Shown: positions 18,780 through 27,080, counted from the stretch's first letter. The stretch: 31,486 nucleotides of DNA from Chloroflexota bacterium (GCA_002696685.1 NZSI01000044.1:7090-38575); one strand, 5' to 3'. Numbers and translations: made by a program. The notes: generated from the sequence alone by a model not told the origin.

Positions 18780-20384
18780 TCAATAGTTTTGTCGATACCA
18801 CCGTGAACCGTTGACACTCATTGGTGATGATGCACATATGTCATCACTTAGATCCTTAAATACTGTAACCAACCTGTGAGTATCGGTTTGAAGGACATAG
18901 TAGACCCGCTTTACAGGCACAGGCATCCACCATAAATCAATCTTCCACGTGTCTACTGGCCTTGCTGGAATACTTATGTTGGTCATTCCAATGGTTTTAT
19001 TTCTTGATGGCATTTCTATTGAAACAGGAATCCCATTGGACTCAAGCACTTTAATTTCTTCAGGCATATTAGTCGGAAGAACACTATTACTTGAACTGGG
19101 ATCAACCGACACTTTTACTGCTCTCATCTCTGGAAGAGGATGTACAGAATCTATTTCCACAATGCGATACAAAGAATTTACACTATTCATCTTGGATTGA
19201 AGCTGGCGATCTATTCGAATAAATCTTTCTGCCAATTTCTGTGAATCTTCTCTAGAATCCATGAATGCTCGGGACTGAATCCCAAATTCACCTGAGAATC
19301 TAGATATTGACATAGCAACATCCTCAATAGGACCGGGAAGATCCAATGTTGAGAAAATACTGCGTATAGAAAATGAGGCAGCATGTGGACTCCCAGCAGG
19401 TTCTTTTAAAACTATATCCTTACTCCAATCCGACGCATTTATAATGGAACACTCAAGTGAAAATTCGCTTGCGTAACGTCCTTTTAACTCTGATCTTCTG
19501 TAAGCTTTATGCAAAATTGAGTCAATTACTGTTAATAAAACTTCTTTTGAACTTGAAGCAAACGGTAATGAAATATATTCCGATACCTCGTCACACTTTT
19601 TAGCTATAGGCACTCTGTCAGTATCTATACCTTTAGCCAATTTCCATGCTTTGGAAACTCCAGGCCCAAAACGTGCCTGAATCATCCCAAGATCATAAGA
19701 AGCCAGATCGCCCATGTTGTGGATCCCAAATCTATGTAACGCTGAAATAATTTTCCGCTCAATAGGTAGATAATCAACAGAAAAAGAGGAAATAAAATCC
19801 GATGTAATCCGAATGATGTCATCACGATCTCTTTGGGGAGCTACACGTGTAGCTCCCCCCGGATTAGTTGATAGTGCCGCAAGGTAGGAGGGGAATTTAC
19901 CATGAGCAATTCCTACTCTCGGCTGTAGATAATTGGGAACAAATCTGAGAATGCGCGAACATATTTCTGCATCATTCACTTCTGTCGAAATGATTTTTTT
20001 GGAATTGAATACCTGTGATATACGGGTAATATCCATATAAACTTTGCCAAGACCATCAACTTGAACAGCAGGAACGATTTTATCTAGCTTAGACACAACT
20101 TCTGCAAATACTTTTCCATAACTAACTAAGTTTGCCTGAATAAATACTGAACTCGGGTGTCTGCGGGCAGCTACTGCAAGAGGCATACCTATAGGAACAC
20201 CATTAACATTTTTTGATACGTCAAATACCACAGGACGAATACTAGAAATACGAGATGATCGAGAGTCACCCTGTGTATACAAAATGAGCTCTCTATCAAC
20301 CAGCTCAGGATGACGTAGTATTTCCTCTTTTATCCCTAAATGTGTTATCAGTAGACATGCTATTTTTTTGTGTTCAAAGTTCAT
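18780..20384 (-). CDS. imuB: ImuB-like inactive Y-family polymerase
   Basis: ImuB proteins bridge the beta clamp and DnaE2 but do not polymerise. From ATG 20382-20384 the protein has 534 residues. It follows the Y-family order (palm, fingers, thumb with helix-hairpin-helix LHRFGIHNMGDLASY, little finger). The first catalytic Asp motif is replaced (ACLLITHLG), and the SIDE motif of active enzymes is VDGLGKVYMDIT here, with Gly in place of Glu (D110, G111). This matches ImuB's PDGLLLDIT pattern. The C terminus has the ImuB-type segment with LWWMPVPVKRVYYV. No exact clamp-binding QxxLxLF motif was found by eye. It is the first gene of an operon with dnaE2. An imuA/recA-like gene, usual in many operons of this kind, is absent from the window. 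Confidence 0.88.
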   Translation of the reverse strand: MNFEHKKIACLLITHLGIKEEILRHPELVDRELILYTQGDSRSSRISSIRPVVFDVSKNVNGVPIGMPLAVAARRHPSSVFIQANLVSYGKVFAEVVSKLDKIVPAVQVDGLGKVYMDITRISQVFNSKKIISTEVNDAEICSRILRFVPNYLQPRVGIAHGKFPSYLAALSTNPGGATRVAPQRDRDDIIRITSDFISSFSVDYLPIERKIISALHRFGIHNMGDLASYDLGMIQARFGPGVSKAWKLAKGIDTDRVPIAKKCDEVSEYISLPFASSSKEVLLTVIDSILHKAYRRSELKGRYASEFSLECSIINASDWSKDIVLKEPAGSPHAASFSIRSIFSTLDLPGPIEDVAMSISRFSGEFGIQSRAFMDSREDSQKLAERFIRIDRQLQSKMNSVNSLYRIVEIDSVHPLPEMRAVKVSVDPSSSNSVLPTNMPEEIKVLESNGIPVSIEMPSRNKTIGMTNISIPARPVDTWKIDLWWMPVPVKRVYYVLQTDTHRLVTVFKDLSDDICASSPMSVNGSRWYRQNY

Positions 20385-20393
20385 GACCAAACG

Positions 20394-20423
20394 ATTATAT
20401 TAGAACATATGTTCGTTATTCAA
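20394..20423 (-). promoter_or_regulatory. imuB-dnaE2 promoter (TTGAAT-N18-TATAAT)
   Basis: On the minus strand the -35 is TTGAAT at 20418-20423 and the -10 is a perfect TATAAT at 20394-20399, with an 18-base spacer holding the SOS box. The start ATG at 20384 is nine bases beyond the -10, so the transcript should start at or within a few bases of the ATG. No Shine-Dalgarno precedes it. Confidence 0.72.
20403..20414. promoter_or_regulatory. LexA (SOS) box GAACATATGTTC
   Basis: A perfect 12-base palindrome GAAC-ATAT-GTTC. In the gene direction it reads CGAACATATGTTCT, 13 of 14 matches to the Bacillus-type SOS box CGAACRNRYGTTYC. It lies between the -35 and -10 of imuB-dnaE2, where bound LexA would block RNA polymerase. 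Function of the downstream genes and position both agree with LexA control. The lexA gene itself is not in the window. Confidence 0.82.
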
Positions 20424-20478
20424 ATGTCATGAACCAGATTCTATAGCTATTGCTATCAGTTAAACATTTCTTAGTAAA

Positions 20479-20507
20479 TTGACCCCGATATAAGGCAGTG
20501 GTATCTT
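20479..20507 (+). promoter_or_regulatory. Putative sigma70-type promoter of the NHL gene
   Basis: TTGACC at 20479-20484 and TATCTT at 20502-20507 with a 17-base spacer. Transcription from here would give a leader of about 75-80 bases before the ATG at 20592. Hexamer matches are five and four of six. Confidence 0.5.
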
Positions 20508-20591
20508 CGCGTCTACAATAAAAATCTGTCACGTGTACCAGAGATATATTTTTAGAACCTGTAATAAGAAGTAGATCAAGGAGAATTTAAG

Positions 20592-21542
20592 ATGAGCGTC
20601 ACAGTAGGAAGCGGAAATTTCAAATATGAGGCGGTAGACATGTGGCCTACACTGCCAGATGGAGCAAGATTAATAGAAACTCCTGGAGTGGCCGTAGATT
20701 CTCAAGATGAAGTATATACGTTCAGTCGTAATACAGACCATCCCGTGATGGTATTTGATAGAGATGGAAATTTCTTACGCGGCTTTGGGGCAGGAATATT
20801 CAGTAATCGAACACACGGTATATTTATAGGTCCAGATGACACAGTCTATTGTGCCGACGACGGTATCCACACCATAACAAAATTTACCCGTGATGGAGAT
20901 CTACTCATGACGATAGGCACCCCAGGTCAAGCATCTGAAATATGGAAGGGTGACCCGTTTAACCGACCAACACATGCTGCGGTATCAAAGAAAAATGGAG
21001 ACATATTCATCACAGATGGTTATGGTAATTTCAGAGTCCACAAATATTCACCTGAAGGACAACACATCAAATCTTGGGGAGAACCTGGTATAGAGCCTGG
21101 TCAATTTCTCCGACCACATAACATAGCAGTTGATAATGACGATAGGGTTATAGTGGCAGATCGTGAAGCACACCGAGTACAAGTGTTTGACACAGACGGA
21201 AACGTACTTGATGTCTGGAATGACATATTCATGCCTAATGGATTAACTATAGGACCCGACGGAAACATATACATAGGCGAGCTTCCAGGTGGCACTCGAG
21301 AGGATCCTACTCCCCCGAACCATGGTCATAACATTAGTATCATCAGTCCATCAGGTGAGAAACTGGCACGAATAGGCCATCCTGAAGAGGGAGAAGAGCC
21401 TGGAAAATTTATCGCACCTCACGGTGTGGGCGTTGATTCCCGCGGCGATATTTATGTTGGTGAGGTGTCATATACAATCCGGGGGAGTAATATGACTCCT
21501 CCAAAAGAGCTTCGTTCCTTGAGTAAACTCAAGAAAATATAG
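20592..21542 (+). CDS. NHL-repeat six-bladed beta-propeller protein
   Basis: 316 residues, with a strong AAGGAG at 20578-20583 eight bases before the ATG. Six NHL-like blades are visible, each with the pattern hydrophobic-D-x-x-G/D-x-hydrophobic-Y/V followed by V-x-x-F/Y-x-x-D/E-G: TPGVAVDSQDEVYTF, THGIFIGPDDTVYCAD, HAAVSKKNGDIFITD, PHNIAVDNDDRVIVAD, PNGLTIGPDGNIYIGE and PHGVGVDSRGDIYVGE. No signal peptide or lipobox, so probably cytosolic. The fold is shared by peptidyl-hydroxyglycine lyases, lactonases and ligand-binding proteins. The histidines and acids along the blade tops could bind a metal as in these enzymes, but the reaction cannot be assigned. It starts the catabolic half of the window and converges, with one base between stops, on a GNAT gene. 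Confidence 0.85.
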   Translation: MSVTVGSGNFKYEAVDMWPTLPDGARLIETPGVAVDSQDEVYTFSRNTDHPVMVFDRDGNFLRGFGAGIFSNRTHGIFIGPDDTVYCADDGIHTITKFTRDGDLLMTIGTPGQASEIWKGDPFNRPTHAAVSKKNGDIFITDGYGNFRVHKYSPEGQHIKSWGEPGIEPGQFLRPHNIAVDNDDRVIVADREAHRVQVFDTDGNVLDVWNDIFMPNGLTIGPDGNIYIGELPGGTREDPTPPNHGHNISIISPSGEKLARIGHPEEGEEPGKFIAPHGVGVDSRGDIYVGEVSYTIRGSNMTPPKELRSLSKLKKI

Positions 21543-21543
21543 G

Positions 21544-22143
21544 CTACCAATCCCCCGTCGTTGAGTAAGGCCAGCCAGGGGGAATTGATTGAGTATCCTG
21601 GACCGTCTTGTACACACGCATCCCTCTCGCCTCGTAATTGGTGAGAGCATTTGGATGGTCCAGGCTACAGGTGTGCAGCCAAACCCTATTAGCTCCTAAA
21701 GTAAACGCCCTTTGAAGGCTATCACTGAGCATATGGGCACCAAGACCTTTTCCAATTGCACGGCCCATAAGACCAAAATAAGATATCTCAGTACTCTTAT
21801 TAGATCTATTATCAAGCTCATAGTAGCCTGCAATCTGTGCATCGTTGTGGGACTCTATCTCCATAACCCAAAGTGTAACTCTGGGATCATTAAATCGACT
21901 CTTCCATTGTTGCAGACTCCAAAAATATCTGTCGATCCAATACCAACTACTGCCCACCTTTTGATATAACCATTGAGCAAACCTAGGGTCCGGTTTTAAA
22001 ACCTGGTAAATCCGAATGCTAGAAACTTCAGTTTTTTTGGGAACTACTTCCTTTTCTGAAGTAACTTCCAAAAAATGAACTGTTATCGGAATAGTCCCCC
22101 ACATAGTCAAATCTGTGGAAATTCCAACGTCCCTCTTAGTCAA
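21544..22143 (-). CDS. GNAT family N-acetyltransferase
   Basis: Up to 199 residues. The acetyl-CoA loop is the segment GLMGRAIGKGLGAHML, followed by a helix and then VWLHTCSLDHPNALTNYEARGMRVYK, a typical GNAT C-terminal motif with the Asn and Tyr that contact CoA or act as acid. The N-terminal half is less typical (LKPDPRFAQWLYQKVGSSWYW). It starts eight bases after the stop of the enolase-superfamily gene if TTG 22141-22143 is used; ATG 22102-22104 would give 186 residues. Neither start has a clear ribosome binding site, which suits translational coupling. It lies last in a probable operon with that enzyme and the DMT transporter. The acceptor substrate is unknown. Confidence 0.8.
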   Translation of the reverse strand: MTKRDVGISTDLTMWGTIPITVHFLEVTSEKEVVPKKTEVSSIRIYQVLKPDPRFAQWLYQKVGSSWYWIDRYFWSLQQWKSRFNDPRVTLWVMEIESHNDAQIAGYYELDNRSNKSTEISYFGLMGRAIGKGLGAHMLSDSLQRAFTLGANRVWLHTCSLDHPNALTNYEARGMRVYKTVQDTQSIPPGWPYSTTGDW

Positions 22144-22151
22144 ATTTAAAG

Positions 22152-23270
22152 CTACCCAACTCTATATTTATTTAAGACTTCCATGTTCAATTCAAAACCT
22201 ATACCGGGCCTGTCGGGTACAGTTACATACCCGTCATCATCCGGCACCATACGGGGCAAAAACATATCAGCCCTTAGGGGGTCTACAGCTACTGGATAAT
22301 ATTCAAGGAATTCTCCATGGGGAATCGCAGCGGCAAGAGGAAGTTGTAGTTCCTGACATCCGTGAGGGGCCACTGACACTCCGCGCTCTAAAGCGAGATC
22401 AGTGACATCTTTGGCAACGTCATATCCCGGGCATATAGTGACGTCAACATTCAAAATATCGGCACCATGGTTATCCATCAGTGTTTCAAAATGGGAAAGA
22501 TGATATCCATTTTCTCCAGTCGCAATTTTTACATTTGAAGCTGCTTTTAGAGTTCCGTGTTCCTTGTACCTATGTATTGGCATAGGTTCTTCAAACCAAT
22601 AAACCCCATACTTTTCCAACTCATCCGAGAATTCCAAAGAAGTATCTAAGTCGAGAGCACAATTCGCATCCACCATAAGAACAACATCATCCCCGACCGC
22701 TTTTCGGGCTGCCTCCACACGCTTCATATCCCCAATGACTCCCTGGTTAGGATCACCAATCTTTATTTTGACGGCTCCAGCGTGCATTTCATGAATGTTA
22801 AAAAGCACCTCTTCTTGTAATTCCTCTAGACCTTTGCCTTCAGCATAGTAACCACCTGCTATATAAGTTCTGATGCGGTCCTGAGCACCTCCCAACAAAT
22901 CATGCACAGACCTACCTAAAGCCTTACCTTTAATATCCCAGCAGGCGATATTAATCGCAGCCAAAACCTGCGTGTTCACACCACCAGGACCCAATATTTT
23001 AATGTGTTTCTCACCAAGATCCTGCGCAATAGAACGAGTATCCATAGGATCTCGCCCAATCAAAATCTCTCTAAAATAGTCAACAAAAGGAGGGAATATA
23101 GCGAGAGGACGTTCCGCCGCGGTACCTCCATTCCAACCATGCCCTTCAATACCCTCGTCAGTCTTAACTGTAACCTTGTGCAAGCGACCGGGACCATAGA
23201 AATGTCCCCCGTTCCATATCCCTGGTCTCTCCCACTCGAAAACTTCACTAACCACATCAATTATCTTCAT
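22152..23270 (-). CDS. Mandelate racemase/muconate lactonizing enzyme family protein (KxK type)
   Basis: Enolase-superfamily enzyme of 372 residues, the normal length. An N-terminal capping domain is followed by a TIM barrel. Visible active-site residues: the K168-I-K170 pair on the second strand, metal ligands D201 (in VDAN), E227 (FEEP) and E253 (GEN), D276 (NVDVT), H303 (APHG) and E323 (FLEYYP). The KxK plus Asp-His dyad is the mandelate racemase subgroup pattern, so the likely reaction is abstraction of a proton next to a carboxylate, giving racemisation or dehydration of a hydroxy acid or sugar acid. The exact substrate is not readable. The ATG has AGGA eight bases upstream. The gene lies between the DMT transporter (54 bases upstream) and the GNAT gene (8 bases downstream). 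Confidence 0.92.
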   Translation of the reverse strand: MKIIDVVSEVFEWERPGIWNGGHFYGPGRLHKVTVKTDEGIEGHGWNGGTAAERPLAIFPPFVDYFREILIGRDPMDTRSIAQDLGEKHIKILGPGGVNTQVLAAINIACWDIKGKALGRSVHDLLGGAQDRIRTYIAGGYYAEGKGLEELQEEVLFNIHEMHAGAVKIKIGDPNQGVIGDMKRVEAARKAVGDDVVLMVDANCALDLDTSLEFSDELEKYGVYWFEEPMPIHRYKEHGTLKAASNVKIATGENGYHLSHFETLMDNHGADILNVDVTICPGYDVAKDVTDLALERGVSVAPHGCQELQLPLAAAIPHGEFLEYYPVAVDPLRADMFLPRMVPDDDGYVTVPDRPGIGFELNMEVLNKYRVG

Positions 23271-23324
23271 TTTTTAAATCCTGTAATCTCTGTTATTTTC
23301 TGTAAGAAGAATATTTAATTTTGA

Positions 23325-24269
23325 CTAATGCACCGACGCTTTCCTAGCCTTCAGAAAGGCTTCTCCCCCATGCACCAATGCTCCAATGACAATAAGTAAC
23401 AACCCTAATAACAAACCACTACCTGGATCTTCACCAAGTACTATCCAGGCAAGAGTCACGCCAGCCGCAGGTTGAATAAAGTTAAAAAACGTTACAGTTG
23501 AGGGCAAGTATCGCTTAACAAGCCATGCATTCGATAGGAATCCAAATCCGGCTATAACCACACCCTGATAAAACAGTGCCACCCAGAAACGAGGATCCCA
23601 CGAATAAATGGGGTTTTCAAAAATATAGCTACCTGTAACAAAAAATAATATCCCTACTAGCAGCATACTCAATAACATTTTTGCTTCAGACATATTCTGG
23701 GTAAAGTTAGACATCAGAACTAACCTCAGCCCAAGCAATGCTGCAGAGGCCAAACTCATAAAGTCACCAACAAAAGTCTCTCCATCTGCTGACTCCCCAT
23801 CAAAACCAGTATCCCCAACAACGATGGCAAGAATTCCCGCATAGGAAAAAATAATGGCGACAATTTTCCATCTGTGTAACCTATCGGATGGAACTATAAA
23901 ATGGGCAAAAATAGCGGCCCAGATTGGGAAGGTAGCGTTAAGAGCAGTGGCATGACCAGCGCTAGTGAAATATTGCCCATAATTCATAAGCATTATTTGC
24001 ACGACGAAAAGTAGTGAAAGACATGCCAGTGGAAAAATCTCCTTGGAAGATACGCGAAAAGAATCGCCTCTCCAAACCATGTACCCTGCTGTGACAATAC
24101 CGCCCAGAACAAATCTCATCCACCCAACTTGTAGAGGAGCCCCATATTCCAGAGATACCTTTATGCTGACATTATTCCCACCCCATATAAGTGCCAGAAA
24201 AACATTGAAAATACTTGGAAATAGTCCAGCAGGTCTGCGCTTATCTTTGGCAGCAGATTCTAAATCGAT
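23325..24269 (-). CDS. DMT superfamily EamA transporter with probable non-standard start codon
   Basis: Drug/metabolite transporter with two EamA repeats and about ten helices. The first standard start in the frame is ATG 24117-24119, which would lose the first helix. The same frame continues upstream with no stop to 24284 and encodes an unmistakable EamA N terminus: FNVFLALIWGGNNVSIKVSL, then EYGAPLQVGW joining MRFVLGG. No ATG, GTG or TTG occurs in that extension. AGGGAG at 24279-24284 is followed by nine bases and ATC at 24267-24269, giving 314 residues; ATT at 24273-24275 is the other candidate. The second repeat includes VTFFNFIQPAAGVTLAWIVLGE. The substrate is unknown. The gene leads the enolase and GNAT genes in the same direction and is divergent from the flavin monooxygenase. 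Family certain; start inferred. Confidence 0.85.
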   Translation of the reverse strand: MDLESAAKDKRRPAGLFPSIFNVFLALIWGGNNVSIKVSLEYGAPLQVGWMRFVLGGIVTAGYMVWRGDSFRVSSKEIFPLACLSLLFVVQIMLMNYGQYFTSAGHATALNATFPIWAAIFAHFIVPSDRLHRWKIVAIIFSYAGILAIVVGDTGFDGESADGETFVGDFMSLASAALLGLRLVLMSNFTQNMSEAKMLLSMLLVGILFFVTGSYIFENPIYSWDPRFWVALFYQGVVIAGFGFLSNAWLVKRYLPSTVTFFNFIQPAAGVTLAWIVLGEDPGSGLLLGLLLIVIGALVHGGEAFLKARKASVH

Positions 24270-24278
24270 TGTAATAAT

Positions 24279-24284
24279 CTCCCT
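24279..24284 (-). promoter_or_regulatory. Shine-Dalgarno (AGGGAG) for the EamA gene
   Basis: AGGGAG on the minus strand, directly after an in-frame TGA at 24285-24287 and nine bases before ATC 24267-24269. It supports an ATC start for the transporter. Confidence 0.55.
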
Positions 24285-24382
24285 TCACTGCAGTTTTTAA
24301 GTCATATTTCTATGACCCAGGAACCCAAGCAATTAGATACAAACATTAATTTTACTCCACTTGGATCGACCAACTTGTATTC

Positions 24383-24391
24383 TGCTATGCT
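24383..24391 (+). promoter_or_regulatory. Putative extended -10 (TGCTATGCT) of the monooxygenase gene
   Basis: TG-N-TATGCT on the plus strand, 13 bases before the ATG at 24405. TTGGAT at 24361-24366 could serve as -35 but the spacer is long (19 bases). The leader would be short. Confidence 0.3.
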
Positions 24392-24404
24392 TTGAATCAC
24401 TCAA

Positions 24405-25469
24405 ATGACAAATAAACAGGAAATGAAACTAACTGTCGTAGATCAATCGCCTGTACGTAAAGGTGGAACTTCTTCCGACGCACTTCGGGAGTCGGTAGAA
24501 CTTGCGACTTGGGTAGAAAAAATTGGCTACTCTCGATACTGGGTTGCAGAACATCACAACTCCAGTTCTTTTTCAGGAACAAGTCCAGAAATACTTATCG
24601 GACAAATAGCTGCGAAAACAAAACATATCAGGGTCGGAAGTGGCGGTGTTATGCTCAGTCATTATTCTGCGCTAAAGGTTGCAGAACAATTCAGTGTCTT
24701 AGATTCCTTCTACCCAGATCGAGTTGACCTTGGTATAGGTAGGGCACCGGGCAGTGATAGAAGAACAGCGGCTGCGCTCACTTATCCGAGACCCACGATG
24801 GACGTATACCAGGACTTTCCACAGATGGTTAGGGATCTGGCGGACTTTTTGAACGGTGGTATAAAGGAAGGTAACCCTTTATCTGGAATCGTCGCTCATC
24901 CGGGGTCACAAAACAATTCCTCTCCGCATATATGGCTATTAGGTTCAAGCGACTATAGTGCGAAGCTAGCTGCGGAGATGGGATTACCTTTCAGCTTCGC
25001 TGACTTCTTTGGAAACACCTCTGAGTACGGACCACAGATATGTAATATGTACAGAAACGAATTCAAACCTTCTTCCTATCTTTCAGAACCTCTTCTAAAC
25101 GTTGGGCTTCAGGTCATTTGTGCTCCCACTGAGGAGGAAGCTCATTATATTGGGTCTTCTAGAAACCTAAACAAAATTATCTCCCGACTGGGATTATCAA
25201 CACATGGTCTACTACCTCCTGATGAGGCAATTAACTGGCCATTAGATACCCAAGCGAAGGAGTATTTAAAATACGAAACCAGAAGCTACATAGAGGGAGA
25301 TCCCGAACAGGTGCGGGATGGCCTTTTAAAAGCCGCGGACCGGTACCAGACCAATGATCTTGGGATCGTTTCCAATTGTTACGACTTTGACCACCGGAAG
25401 CGGTCTTACCAGCTGGTAGCAGAATGCCTCGATATAGCCAGCATAAGCAAAGCTAAAACCACGACCTAA
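24405..25469 (+). CDS. LLM class flavin-dependent monooxygenase (luciferase-like, MsnO8-like)
   Basis: Luciferase-like TIM-barrel enzyme of 354 residues (348 from the second ATG at 24423, which gives the more family-like N terminus MKLTVVDQSPV). Recognisable segments are GYSRYWVAEHHN at about 45, then IRVGSGGVMLSHYSALKVAEQF and FYPDRVDLGIGRAPGSD, all conserved in the MsnO8/YhbW-like branch of LLM flavoproteins. These use reduced FMN from a separate reductase and O2 to oxidise a small substrate. No flavin reductase is encoded nearby. Cytosolic, no signal peptide. The substrate is unknown. The stop overlaps that of the convergent MFS gene by four bases. Confidence 0.9.
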   Translation: MTNKQEMKLTVVDQSPVRKGGTSSDALRESVELATWVEKIGYSRYWVAEHHNSSSFSGTSPEILIGQIAAKTKHIRVGSGGVMLSHYSALKVAEQFSVLDSFYPDRVDLGIGRAPGSDRRTAAALTYPRPTMDVYQDFPQMVRDLADFLNGGIKEGNPLSGIVAHPGSQNNSSPHIWLLGSSDYSAKLAAEMGLPFSFADFFGNTSEYGPQICNMYRNEFKPSSYLSEPLLNVGLQVICAPTEEEAHYIGSSRNLNKIISRLGLSTHGLLPPDEAINWPLDTQAKEYLKYETRSYIEGDPEQVRDGLLKAADRYQTNDLGIVSNCYDFDHRKRSYQLVAECLDIASISKAKTTT

Positions 25470-26788
25470 GAAGGAACTATCGAAGTATTTGGATAACTGG
25501 GTTTTTTCGCAAAGAAGAAACAGATTCCGCCAAACATACAGAGCACCCCTAAAACACCGAACGCAATGGTGTAGTCCCCTTTCCAGTCCCTCATGAATCC
25601 TGCAAAAACTGGCCCAATAAGTAGTAGTACATTCATAGGCACCTGGGAAATTCCCATTATCTTTCCAAAATTCTTTCTACCGAAATAATCTCCCCTAATC
25701 GCGGCAGAAATAGGATTACGACCTCCAAAACCAATGCCAAATAATAGGGCAAACCCGTAAGCTACCAACAGCGTTGGAGGTCCAAAAGTCAGTAATAACA
25801 CCCCCAATGCCTGAGACATAGTAAATACCATAAGGGCTACGTTTTTTGGAACCCTATCCCCCATGTATCCCCCAACTAATTGAAACACCATGGACACCCC
25901 AGTGTACCCAGAAACGACATAAGCGGCTGTTTGTATGCTATAACCTTCGTCGGTCATCATAGGGGCAAGATGAAGCATTAAAGCAAGCAGTACCATGGAT
26001 GTGAACCCATGCCCAAAACTTATGAGCCAAAATGATGGCTCCCTTAGAGCCTGAGAAACCGTGAAATCAATTTGCTCGACCCCGGTTTTAACCGCCTCCT
26101 CTTTATATTTTCTAGCCTCTTCTGGGGTATCCCCGTCGGGTAATAGACCATGGTCCTCCGGCCTATTTCTGATTAATCTCGTCAAAGGGAAGGCGAGTAA
26201 AATAACAACAATCCCAATTACAAGTGACGTATTACTCCATCCGAATCTCTCAGGAAAATCGGGATCCATTAACCAAGCTAAAAGTGGGACCAAAATCAAA
26301 GACCCAAATCTGGAAACAGAGTTTCCCAAACCCATAGCCATTGACCTTTTTCTCACAAACCAATTGTTTATCATTGTATTTAGAGCTAACCAGCTACCCA
26401 AACCTTGACCGAGAGCAATGACCAGGTAGGCGATATAAAATACAAAAAGATGATTGATCCGACTGAAAATTATCCAGCCCACGGCCATGATCAACATACC
26501 AATTAACACCATGCGTCGAGTTCCGAATTTGTCAATCAGATAACCTTCTAGCGGACCTAATATTCCCCCTTCAACTCTAGTAAAAGTCAATGCCAATGAC
26601 AGCTTAGTGCGATTCCAACCAAAGGCATTTTCCATGGCCACGGCCCATATTCCCATCGCATGAAACAGAGGTGTTGTAGCAACCAGCATTATTGATCCAA
26701 ATACTGGAATCAGATACCAGCCGTAGTAAAGTCCCTTTTGGGGGGATTCTGTTTTATTTGAAGAGCCCATATCTTCGTTGTCTTTCAT
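25466..26788 (-). CDS. MFS transporter, oxalate/formate antiporter-like
   Basis: Twelve-helix major facilitator of 440 residues. After a short polar N terminus the first helix contains YYGWYLIPVFGSIMLVATT. The loop between helices 2 and 3 has the MFS signature-like segment GYLIDKFGTRRMVLIG. The central cytoplasmic loop (about 205-245) carries RNRPEDHGLLPDGDTPEEA, a pattern common in the OFA/monocarboxylate-like MFS branch. The second half has GGYMGDRVPKNVAL as the equivalent signature. The likely substrate class is a small organic anion, by family only. The start is ATG 26786-26788 with no strong ribosome binding site. It shares an intergenic region with the divergent sulfatase gene, which may indicate joint regulation. 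Confidence 0.88.
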   Translation of the reverse strand: MKDNEDMGSSNKTESPQKGLYYGWYLIPVFGSIMLVATTPLFHAMGIWAVAMENAFGWNRTKLSLALTFTRVEGGILGPLEGYLIDKFGTRRMVLIGMLIMAVGWIIFSRINHLFVFYIAYLVIALGQGLGSWLALNTMINNWFVRKRSMAMGLGNSVSRFGSLILVPLLAWLMDPDFPERFGWSNTSLVIGIVVILLAFPLTRLIRNRPEDHGLLPDGDTPEEARKYKEEAVKTGVEQIDFTVSQALREPSFWLISFGHGFTSMVLLALMLHLAPMMTDEGYSIQTAAYVVSGYTGVSMVFQLVGGYMGDRVPKNVALMVFTMSQALGVLLLTFGPPTLLVAYGFALLFGIGFGGRNPISAAIRGDYFGRKNFGKIMGISQVPMNVLLLIGPVFAGFMRDWKGDYTIAFGVLGVLCMFGGICFFFAKKPSYPNTSIVPS

Positions 26789-27080
26789 TACTGAAATACC
26801 AATTCTGAAGGATTAATGGGCAGAAAAATGAGCAATTTTTAGTGACTTTCACAAACCATAGATTTACAGTAACTTAAAGAACAATTTACCCTCTATACGC
26901 AAAGAGCCTGCAAAAAATTGCAGGAATTGCGATTCCTTAATACTAGCCCAAGCTGATTTGTCAGTCTACTTATGTGGTAGAAAAACACCAACGAATAATA
27001 GTGATTAGCTCAAAAAACTAATTTATATTTAGATTAATATCATTGCGACTACTTAATTTTAGTAATTGATGGTGTGTTTA
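26789..27080. other. Intergenic region between divergent MFS and sulfatase genes
   Basis: About 290 AT-rich bases without a gene. It contains two abutting inverted repeats at 26907-26937, which are possible operator or hairpin sequences. I found no clear paired -35/-10 for the sulfatase gene and no RNA gene. Confidence 0.5.
26907..26937. repeat. Two overlapping inverted repeats
   Basis: CCTGCAA-AAAA-TTGCAGG at 26907-26924 (seven-base perfect arms) overlaps AGGAAT-TGCG-ATTCCT at 26922-26937 (six-base perfect arms). Neither is followed by a T run of terminator type. Their position in a divergent intergenic region makes regulator binding possible; they could also form RNA hairpins. Confidence 0.55.

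Noticed and set aside
18780..20384. Active DNA polymerase IV (DinB)
   Set aside because: The catalytic acids of the first motif and the SIDE motif are missing, and the C terminus is ImuB-like.
22115..22405. Plus-strand frame of about 96 codons across the end of the enolase-family gene
   Set aside because: Shadow of the minus-strand enzyme, whose active-site residues confirm the coding strand.
26907..26924. Intrinsic terminator of an adjacent gene
   Set aside because: It lies between divergent genes, both of which are transcribed away from it, and has no following T run.
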